Under the pieces are notes generated by a model. It did no database searches. It was not told the origin of the DNA and saw only the letters and a list, made by a program, of their open reading frames with translations. Positions 1 to 5,275 of a DNA stretch of 14,206 nt are shown here, piece by piece; positions within the stretch are counted from its first letter, which is position 1, and each line of letters begins with the position of its first letter. A program made the position numbers and the translations under genes. The stretch is from the NCBI GenBank assembly GCA_000715855.1, contig JNYN01000439.1:1-14206 (forward strand), read 5' to 3'. Source of the stretch: Actinoplanes liguriensis. GTDB taxonomy: Bacteria; Actinomycetota; Actinomycetes; Mycobacteriales; Micromonosporaceae.

Positions 1-273
1 GAGCGCGGCGCCCGCCTCCATGCCGGTCTCGCCCTCGATGCCCAGGCCGACCAGGGCGCCGATCTTGCTGCCCAGTTCGACGGCCTCATCCCGGGTCAGG
101 TTGCTCAGGTGCTCCACCTCCATCGCGCCCTGCTCGTCCTTGTAGACGGCGAGCGCGTCGATCACGCGAACGGTGTCGGTCTGCCGCAGACGTTCCAGCT
201 CGGCGATCACCTCGCCGTGGAAGTCCGGATGCCGGAAGCCCAGCACGATGAGCTGGACGGGTCCGATGGCCAT
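1..273 (-). CDS. DUF1269/DUF6325-like protein, 3' part cut off by window edge
   Basis: The 91 visible residues begin MAIGPVQLIVLGF and read on without a stop to the window edge. The pattern is a hydrophobic first strand, a 'HPDFHGEVIAELERL' helix, 'VRVIDALAVYKDE', and then the start of a glycine-rich hydrophobic stretch (GALVGLGIEGETGMEAGAAL). This matches actinobacterial DUF1269/DUF6325 proteins, small proteins of unknown function with a ferredoxin-like N-terminal half and a glycine-zipper segment that may insert in membranes. The ATG at 273 is preceded by AAAGGGG at a normal distance, so the start is secure. The gene diverges from the lipoprotein operon at 377. The palindrome at 326-342 lies 52 nt upstream, but its -10-like partner is poor on this side. 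The family name is from recognition and its function is unknown. Confidence 0.75.
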   Translation of the reverse strand, partial: MAIGPVQLIVLGFRHPDFHGEVIAELERLRQTDTVRVIDALAVYKDEQGAMEVEHLSNLTRDEAVELGSKIGALVGLGIEGETGMEAGAAL

Positions 274-325
274 CTGTTGCCCCTTTCGTTTCCCCGATCC
301 TGGTTCGCGGCCTGCGGCAACCGCC

Positions 326-370
326 TCATCCGGTACGGGTGAGGACCGCCCACCACCGGCGAGCGACGCT
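326..370 (+). promoter_or_regulatory. Promoter motif copy A: palindrome plus -10-like hexamer
   Basis: TCATCC-GGTAC-GGGTGA at 326-342 is followed after exactly 22 nt by GACGCT at 365-370, and the lipoprotein ATG begins 6 nt later at 377. The same arrangement recurs at the other motif copies in this window. The role as activator site plus -10 is inferred from this recurrence. Confidence 0.6.
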
Positions 371-376
371 GACGCC

Positions 377-766
377 ATGAAGCGTTTCCTCGTGCTCGTC
401 CTGCTCCTGTCCGGCTGCGGCACCGCTGCTGAGGCCGCCCGGCCGCCGGTCTGTGACAGCTGGGACGCGGTGCGCAACACCGTGGACCACATCCGCGACG
501 TGAACGTGTCCGCGAACGGTCTCTCCGCGCTGCGGCCGTACCTGACGCAGCTGCGTGACGAGCTGGACCAGCTCTACACGAACGCGAAAGCGCAGTTCGG
601 CGCGGAGGCCGACGCGCTGCAGATCGCCGTCGACCAGCTCGGGACCGCCCTGCGGGTCGCGAAGGACAACCCGGACGTCCCCAGCCTGGCCGCGGTCCGC
701 GCCTCGGTCGGCGACGTCCGCACCACCGCGAACACCCTGCACACCGCCATGCAGTCGACCTGCTGA
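377..766 (+). CDS. Small secreted lipoprotein, function unknown
   Basis: The 129-residue product begins MKRFLVLVLLLSGCG, a lipoprotein signal peptide with lipobox L-S-G-C and the acylated cysteine at residue 14. The mature part has two conserved-looking Cys residues, one near the start (PPVCDSW) and one as the last residue. It is mostly helical, with heptad-like stretches such as LRDELDQLYTNAKAQFG, so it probably forms a short coiled bundle on the outer face of the membrane. I do not recognise a named family. The chosen ATG is the only one that gives a signal peptide; an in-frame extension upstream gives no sensible protein. No Shine-Dalgarno lies before it, and the start sits 6 nt after a -10-like hexamer, which fits a leaderless mRNA. 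It is the first gene of a three-gene operon. Confidence 0.8.
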   Translation: MKRFLVLVLLLSGCGTAAEAARPPVCDSWDAVRNTVDHIRDVNVSANGLSALRPYLTQLRDELDQLYTNAKAQFGAEADALQIAVDQLGTALRVAKDNPDVPSLAAVRASVGDVRTTANTLHTAMQSTC

Positions 767-780
767 GAGGGGATCGGGCC

Positions 781-1194
781 ATGGAGATCGAGGAGAGCCG
801 GGCCACCGGCTGGGTCGCCTGGGTGCTCTTCGGCGGGATCCTGCTGGTCCTGCTGGGTGCGCTGCACCTGAGCGTCGGGCTGGTCGCGTTGCTGCGGCCG
901 GAGTTCATCGCCGGCGACCGCGCCGACCTGCTCACCGACCTGCCGCTGACCGCGGTCGGCTGGATCCACATCGCGCTCGGATCGCTCGCCCTGATCACCG
1001 GGCCGTGCCTGATCCGCGGGCTGGACTGGGCCCGCGCGCTGTCGGTCGGGCTCGCGGTGCTGGCGGCGCTGGTGAACTTCGTGTTCCTGGGCGTCTACCC
1101 GATCTGGTCGGTGATCGGGATCGCACTGGCCGGGCTGATCGCGTGGGCGGTCGCGGTGCACGGTGGCGAGGTCGCCGACGCGTACGGGTCGTGA
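781..1194 (+). CDS. DUF7144-type four-helix membrane protein
   Basis: The 137-residue protein has four hydrophobic segments: about residues 11-38, 57-80, 82-103 and 107-127. A short charged N-terminus (MEIEESRATGW) precedes them. The pattern 'GWVAWVLFGGILL...G' followed by 'GWIHIALGSLALITG' and 'RALSVGLAVLAALVNF' is that of DUF7144, a common actinobacterial inner-membrane family without known function. GAGAGGGG about 8 nt before the ATG is a clear ribosome binding site. The gene starts 14 nt after the lipoprotein stop and its stop codon overlaps the start of the YihY gene (GTGA at 1191-1194), so all three are probably co-transcribed and translationally coupled. Confidence 0.8.
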   Translation: MEIEESRATGWVAWVLFGGILLVLLGALHLSVGLVALLRPEFIAGDRADLLTDLPLTAVGWIHIALGSLALITGPCLIRGLDWARALSVGLAVLAALVNFVFLGVYPIWSVIGIALAGLIAWAVAVHGGEVADAYGS

Positions 1195-2081
1195 TCCGCC
1201 GTCTCGACGACTGGCAACGGCGGCACCGGGCACCCGGGTTCCTCTGGGCGGTGATCCGCAAGTATCTCGACGACGGCGGGCCGCGGGAGGCCGCGCTGAT
1301 CACGTACTACGGATTCCTCAGCCTCTTCCCGGCCCTGCTGCTGGGCGTGGCGGTGGTGTCCCGCGCCCTGACCACCCGGCCCGAGCTGCGGCAGGAGGTG
1401 GTCGGGGCGTTCGTGCCGCCGTCGTTGCGGGCCGACGTGGACACCGCGATCGCGGCGCTGCCGACGTCCTCGGCGGCGCTGCTGATCGGGCTGGCCGGGC
1501 TCGCCTACACCGCCTCCGGGGTGGTGATGTCGGCCTATGCGACGCTCAACCACCTGGCCGCGGTCCCGCACCGGCAACGCTCCGGCGTCATCTCCTGGGC
1601 GCTGCGGGTCGTCGCCGGGCTCGCGGTCCTGCTGACCGGGATCGTGACCGCCACGCTGCTGCCGGCGGCGGGCGCGTTCGTCACCGCGTTCACGGTGTTG
1701 CTGCTGGTCATGTGTATAAGAGACAGGCCGGCGCCGCTGCGGGCGCTGTGGCCCGCCGGGCTGATCGGCGCCGGCGCGGTGACGCTGCTGCTGCGGCTGG
1801 GCTCGGCGGCGCTGCCCGGCCTGATCGAGCGGGCCGGTCCGGTCTACGGCGGGTTCGCCACGGTGGCCGCGATCTTCACCCTGCTCTACCTGCTCAGCAA
1901 CGTGCTGGTGCTGGCGGCCGAGGTGGCCGCGGTCCGGTGGGGACGGTTGTGGCCCCGGGCACTGGACAACGCCCGCCCCACGACGGCCGATCTGCGGGCG
2001 TTCGCGCTGCTCAGGCGGGAGCAGGAGCGGGTGCCGCCGGTTCCCTCTCCGGCAGGAACCACGCCGCCACCAGCCCGATAG
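1191..2081 (+). CDS. YihY/BrkB family membrane protein, interrupted in frame by adapter sequence
   Basis: The N-terminal part has the hallmark of the YihY/BrkB (formerly 'ribonuclease BN') family: a charged lead, then ALITYYGFLSLFPALLLGVAVV, followed by SSAALLIGLAGLAYTASGV and further transmembrane segments, about six in all. The C-terminus GPVYGGFATVAAIFTLLYLLSNVLVLAAE is also typical. These are integral membrane proteins; a transport or cell-envelope role is suspected but unproven. The start is the GTG at 1191, which overlaps the upstream stop by 4 nt. Residues 174-179 (MCIRDR) are encoded by sequencing-adapter bases 1710-1726. They sit where the family has native membrane/loop residues, so the 296-residue length and this segment are not genuine. 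The 3' end overlaps the convergent MFS gene by 71 bp. Confidence 0.85.
   Translation: MIRRLDDWQRRHRAPGFLWAVIRKYLDDGGPREAALITYYGFLSLFPALLLGVAVVSRALTTRPELRQEVVGAFVPPSLRADVDTAIAALPTSSAALLIGLAGLAYTASGVVMSAYATLNHLAAVPHRQRSGVISWALRVVAGLAVLLTGIVTATLLPAAGAFVTAFTVLLLVMCIRDRPAPLRALWPAGLIGAGAVTLLLRLGSAALPGLIERAGPVYGGFATVAAIFTLLYLLSNVLVLAAEVAAVRWGRLWPRALDNARPTTADLRAFALLRREQERVPPVPSPAGTTPPPAR
1710..1726 (+). other. Nextera/Tn5 mosaic-end adapter remnant (assembly artefact)
   Basis: ATGTGTATAAGAGACAG matches 17 of the 19 bases of the synthetic Tn5 mosaic end used in Nextera libraries. Its three translations here contain MCIRDR, VYKRQ and, on the other strand, SYTH, well-known adapter peptides in databases. 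It is AT-rich inside very GC-rich coding DNA. It marks a false join with an unknown number of native bases missing or replaced. Confidence 0.95.
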
Positions 2082-3414
2082 CGCCCGCCACCGCGACCGC
2101 GCCCATGGCCAGCGCGTACGCCGTCCCGGGTTGCGTGCCGAGCCCGGCGACCAGGATCGTCCCGGCGACCGCGCCGCCCAGCGCCGACCCCAGGTTCGAG
2201 ACACTGCGGGACAGGCCCGAGATCTCGCCCTGCAGGTCCTCGCCGAACGCGGACTGCACCACGTTCACCGACGGGGTCAGCATGCCGCCGAGCCCGAAAC
2301 CCATCACGAACAGGCCGGGGAGGAACGCCCACACCGAGTCCGAGGCGTAGATCAGCGTCAGCAGCAGCACGGTGCCGGCCATGGTGATCACGAACCCGGC
2401 CAGGATCAGCGTGCGCTGCGCGCGGCGCCGGGCGAACCGCTCCGCGGCGAGCGAGGAGAGCAGCAGCCCGGCCGTCGTCGCGGTGAACACCACCCCCGTC
2501 TCGATCGCGTTGTAGCCCCGCTCCACCTGCAGATACGCCGAGACGACGAAGGACGTGCCCATCAGCATCAGCCACTGGGCGCTCTGGGTGAGCATGCCGA
2601 GATTGGACGTCCGGTTGCGGAACAGCGCCATGGAGAGCAGCGCAGGGCTACCGGATCGTTCCTTGGCCCGCATCGACGCGAAGAACCAGAGCAACACCGC
2701 GGCACCGGCCACCAGAAGCCCGAGCATCAGCCAGACGTTGTCGTCCGCGGCCAGGATGCCGGAGACGACCAGGATCAGGCCGAGCGCGGAGAGCACCGCG
2801 CCACCCGGATCGGTCGGCCGGGCCGGGTCCGGCGGCAGCGGATCCCGCACCCAGCGGCGGCTGAGCACCGCGATCAGCAGCACGACCGCGGCCTGGAACA
2901 GGAACGACGCCCGCCAGCTGATCGCGGTGGTGATGAACCCGCCGATCAGCGGCCCGGTCGCCGCGCCGATCCCGCCCAGCGCGCTGATCGCGCCGAACGC
3001 CTTGGCCCGGGAGGTCACGTCGGTGAACAGCAACGTGGTCAGGATGTAGACCGGCGGGATCAGCATCGCCGTGCCGACCCCCTCCAGGATCGAGTTGCCC
3101 ACGATCAGCACGCCGAGCCCCGGGGCGGCCGCGCTGAGCAAGGCACCGGCCGCGTACACCAGCAGGCCGAGGGTCAGGCAGCGCTTCCGGCCGATCCGGT
3201 CGGTCAGCTTCCCGCCCGGAATCATCAGCGCGGCCATCACCAGCAGGAAGATCGTGATGGCGAGCTGCACGCCGGCGACCGTGGTGTCCAGGTCCTCACT
3301 GATGTCGTTGATCATCACGTTCATGTTCGAGCCGGCGAAGCTGCAGATGAACTGCGCCAGCGCGAACGGGATAAGCGCACGTCTCAGTGCGGCCGTCTTC
3401 TCAGTAGCGTCCAC
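2011..3414 (-). CDS. MFS drug-exporter-type transporter (DHA2, probably 14 TM)
   Basis: The 467-residue protein is a major facilitator. The motif A loop GGKLTDRIGRKR lies between early transmembrane segments, and motif C-like 'GGIGAATGPLIGGFI' occurs in the fifth helix region. Length and about 14 hydrophobic segments indicate the DHA2 proton antiporter group (QacA/EmrB relatives), which export drugs or small metabolites; the substrate cannot be told. The C-terminal tail is an Ala-Pro run. I chose the GTG at 3414, giving MDATEKTAALRR, because GGAG lies 8 nt upstream. A GTG at 3420 is an alternative with too short a spacing. The start lies inside the end of the upstream Rv1733c-like gene (14-nt overlap), so the two are co-transcribed. 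The 3' end overlaps the convergent YihY gene by 71 bp. Confidence 0.88.
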   Translation of the reverse strand: MDATEKTAALRRALIPFALAQFICSFAGSNMNVMINDISEDLDTTVAGVQLAITIFLLVMAALMIPGGKLTDRIGRKRCLTLGLLVYAAGALLSAAAPGLGVLIVGNSILEGVGTAMLIPPVYILTTLLFTDVTSRAKAFGAISALGGIGAATGPLIGGFITTAISWRASFLFQAAVVLLIAVLSRRWVRDPLPPDPARPTDPGGAVLSALGLILVVSGILAADDNVWLMLGLLVAGAAVLLWFFASMRAKERSGSPALLSMALFRNRTSNLGMLTQSAQWLMLMGTSFVVSAYLQVERGYNAIETGVVFTATTAGLLLSSLAAERFARRRAQRTLILAGFVITMAGTVLLLTLIYASDSVWAFLPGLFVMGFGLGGMLTPSVNVVQSAFGEDLQGEISGLSRSVSNLGSALGGAVAGTILVAGLGTQPGTAYALAMGAVAVAGAIGLVAAWFLPEREPAAPAPAPA

Positions 3415-3937
3415 TGTCACGACTCCATCTCGGGCCGACGTCGAGCCATTCCCGCGTCCAGGCACGGTCCCGCCGCCGATCGAGCACGGCACGGGCGATC
3501 CGGTACAGCCCGGCGAACGCCGCGGCCACGCACAGCGCCAGAGCCACGCCGATCGTCACCGCCTGCGCGACCGGGTCGTGCCGGGACGGCGGCGCCTGCA
3601 GCGCACCCGACCGGTCCACCCAGATCGGCACCCGGGCGCCGGCCAGGTCCCCGACGGTCGCCTGCACGAGACCGATCTGCAGGGTGCCGTCCGGCGCTTT
3701 CCACCGCGCCTTCGCGGTGTCGACCGTGGCGTTCTCCTGCAGCACGGCGTCCACCGGGAACAGATGCTCGCGTTCCCACTGCTGGGCCCGCAGGTCGGAC
3801 CGGTAGCTGGCCTGCCCGGCCTCCCACGCCAGCAGTGGCGCCCCGGCCAGGAAAGTGAGGACCAGGAGGAACACGAGCAGACTCTCGACCCGGTCCGAAG
3901 TGCGGCGCAGCAGGTTGCGCTCCCGTCGCCTGAACAT
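3401..3937 (-). CDS. Rv1733c-like membrane protein
   Basis: The 178-residue protein has a basic N-terminus (MFRRRERNLLRRTSDRVE), a membrane helix around residues 18-40, and an outer domain with ARWKAPDGTLQIGLV and GARVPIWVDRSGAL. A second helix lies around 125-150, followed by a basic tail ending WTREWLDVGPRWS. This is the arrangement of actinobacterial Rv1733c-family proteins; the Mycobacterium tuberculosis member belongs to the DosR dormancy regulon. The molecular function is unknown. The ATG at 3937 has no Shine-Dalgarno; an in-frame GTG at 3950-3952 is a weaker alternative. The ATG sits 7 nt after a -10-like GAATCT, which fits a leaderless start under motif copy B. The MFS gene follows with a 14-nt overlap. 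Confidence 0.85.
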   Translation of the reverse strand: MFRRRERNLLRRTSDRVESLLVFLLVLTFLAGAPLLAWEAGQASYRSDLRAQQWEREHLFPVDAVLQENATVDTAKARWKAPDGTLQIGLVQATVGDLAGARVPIWVDRSGALQAPPSRHDPVAQAVTIGVALALCVAAAFAGLYRIARAVLDRRRDRAWTREWLDVGPRWSRDSGRY

Positions 3938-3944
3938 GCCGTTC

Positions 3945-4017
3945 AGATTCACGGGGCCCGGCCGCGGCCGAATCACCCCGGCAGGGTGAGGGTCCGGGCG
4001 GGCGGGTCGGTGACGCT
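3945..4017. promoter_or_regulatory. Bidirectional promoter motif copy B
   Basis: The palindrome TCACCC-CGGCA-GGGTGA (3973-3989) lies midway between divergent genes. On the + side 22 nt separate it from GACGCT (4012-4017). On the - side 22 nt separate it from GAATCT (3950-3945). Both start codons lie 7 nt beyond their hexamer (ATG at 4025 and at 3937). The symmetry supports one regulator site serving two promoters; this is inference. Confidence 0.65.
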
Positions 4018-4024
4018 TCACCCC

Positions 4025-4516
4025 ATGGCGCGTACGCGGATCCGCCTCACCCACGAGACGTCCGAGGCCACCGCCTCGGGCATCTACGGCATCATCGTCG
4101 GCGCGGCGGTCCTGGTGACCGCCCATGCGCTCGCCGCGTGGCGGGACGTCCTGGCCGTCGTGGTGACCCTGGTCGTCTACTGGGCGGCGGAACGCTACGC
4201 CCGGATCGTCGCCGAGCGCATCCACGAGGGACACCGCCCTGCCTGGCACGTCGTCCGTGAACAGCTGACCAGCGGCTGGGAGATCGTCACCGCCTCGGTC
4301 CTGCCGCTGCTGGTCCTGATCGCCGTCCGCGTCTCCGGCGCGCGGCTGGTCACGGCGGAGATCGTGTCGCTGTCCTGCAGCACGCTCCTGCTCTGCGTGG
4401 CGGGGTGGCGCGTCGGTGCCGGCGGCCGCCTGACCACCGGCGAGCGGATCGTGTCCACGCTGGTTGCCGGCACGTTCGGCGTGGCGTTGATCCTCATGAA
4501 GACGCTTCTTCATTGA
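4025..4516 (+). CDS. Multi-pass membrane protein, function unknown
   Basis: The 163-residue protein begins MARTRIRLTHETSEATASG and contains about five hydrophobic segments: residues 19-39, 42-60, 91-109, 117-136 and 143-162. A cytosolic-looking charged stretch (ERYARIVAERIHEGHRPAWHVVREQL) lies between the second and third. I do not recognise a characterised family, although similar small integral membrane proteins are frequent in actinobacteria. No Shine-Dalgarno is found at a useful distance before the ATG, which instead lies 7 nt after GACGCT, so translation is probably leaderless. An in-frame GTG at 4010 would lie across that hexamer and is less likely. The kinase-like gene begins 10 nt after its stop, implying an operon. 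Confidence 0.75.
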   Translation: MARTRIRLTHETSEATASGIYGIIVGAAVLVTAHALAAWRDVLAVVVTLVVYWAAERYARIVAERIHEGHRPAWHVVREQLTSGWEIVTASVLPLLVLIAVRVSGARLVTAEIVSLSCSTLLLCVAGWRVGAGGRLTTGERIVSTLVAGTFGVALILMKTLLH

Positions 4517-4526
4517 TGCTTGACCC

Positions 4527-5191
4527 ATGCGCTTGCATCCCGGCGAACCCGAGGCCTCCGGCTGGCGGGTGATGCCCCTGCTCGGCGTCGTCCAGCGGCT
4601 GCGGGAGACCTCCCCCGGCGTGTCCGGGCGGCCTCGCGTGATCGCGATCGACGGCCGCGGCGGCTCCGGCAAGACGACCCTGGCGGAGCGGCTGCGCCGC
4701 CTGGTGCCCGGCTCAGCGGTCGTGCACACCGACGACGTGGCGTGGAATCACGCCTACTTCGATTGGGGAGACGTCCTCGCCTCGAACATCCTGCAACCCC
4801 TTCATCGCGGTACGGGGGTAAGTTTCCGCCCGCAAGCGTGGATCGCCCACGGCCGCCCGGGCGCGATCACCGTCCCGGCCGGCGCCAGGTTCGTCTGGGT
4901 CGAAGGCACCGGCGTGCTCCGCGCGTCGCTCGCCCCGTGGCTGGACGCCTCGATCTATGTGCAGGGCGACCTCGACGCCCAGGAACGGCTGCTCACCGCT
5001 CGTGACGGCGACCTCCTGCGCAACGCGAGCACGTGGCGAACTGGCTGCGCGAGGAACTCCCGTTCATGCTCCGCGAACAGCCCTGGTCCCACGCCACCCT
5101 GATCGCCGCCGGCCCCGCGCCCCTGCCCCACGACCCGGCCACCGAGCTGGTCGTCGCTCGCCCGGTTGGGAAGATCGTCTCGTCACCGTGA
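4527..5191 (+). CDS. P-loop uridine-kinase-like protein, frameshifted near its 3' end
   Basis: Residues 38-50 (VIAIDGRGGSGKT) are a Walker A loop followed by TLAERL. VVHTDDVAWNHAYFDW (65-80) and FVWVEGTGVLR (122-132) match actinobacterial uridine-kinase/AAA-family small kinases, which phosphorylate a nucleoside or another small molecule; the substrate here is unknown. The reading frame from 4527 runs out at 5102 with an unlikely tail (RTGCARNSRSC). The -1 frame downstream gives the expected ending, from VANWLREELPFMLREQPW to the TGA at 5191. Adding one base near 5024-5026 (AACGC/GAGCAC) joins both into a 221-residue protein of normal length. I therefore annotate one gene with a 1-base deletion, more likely a sequence error than decay. 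The ATG at 4527 has no strong ribosome site; an ATG at 4572 is an alternative. It follows the membrane gene by 10 nt. Confidence 0.75.
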
Positions 5192-5200
5192 TCTGTCTCG

Positions 5201-5249
5201 TGCAGCGCGTCCCTGATCGGGACGGTGTCCGCATCAGGGACGCGCTGCA
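5201..5249. terminator. Strong hairpin between convergent genes, probable bidirectional terminator
   Basis: Perfect 17-base inverted arms (TGCAGCGCGTCCCTGAT at 5201-5217 and its complement at 5233-5249) enclose 15 nt. Inside that, GGAC/GTCC can pair around a 3-nt loop after a 2x2 bulge. It begins 9 nt after the kinase stop and ends 26 nt beyond the stop of the convergent STAND gene. There is no U-tract on either side, as is common for actinobacterial terminators. Confidence 0.8.
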
Positions 5250-5275
5250 ACCATGCGGCCGGAGCCGCACTGATC

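Noticed and set aside
298..325. Motif copy A driving the DUF1269-like gene as well
   Set aside because: At the expected 22-nt spacing the - strand has CCAGGA, which lacks the -10-like features. The gene may be driven by another promoter.
337..342. GGGTGA as a SigB/SigF-type -10 hexamer (GGGTAT-like)
   Set aside because: No GTTT -35 partner lies at the right distance, and the palindromic partner half with a constant 22-nt gap to GAnnnT fits an activator site better.
1710..1726. A natural Tn5/IS50 insertion
   Set aside because: There is no transposase, no paired end at the proper distance and no target duplication. The sequence is the synthetic mosaic end rather than the native inner end, and it recurs at the contig terminus.
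2131..3858. A 575-codon + frame across the MFS and Rv1733c-like genes
   Set aside because: Its product is almost all R, G, E, H, Q without motifs, while the opposite strand encodes a clear transporter and a recognised membrane protein.
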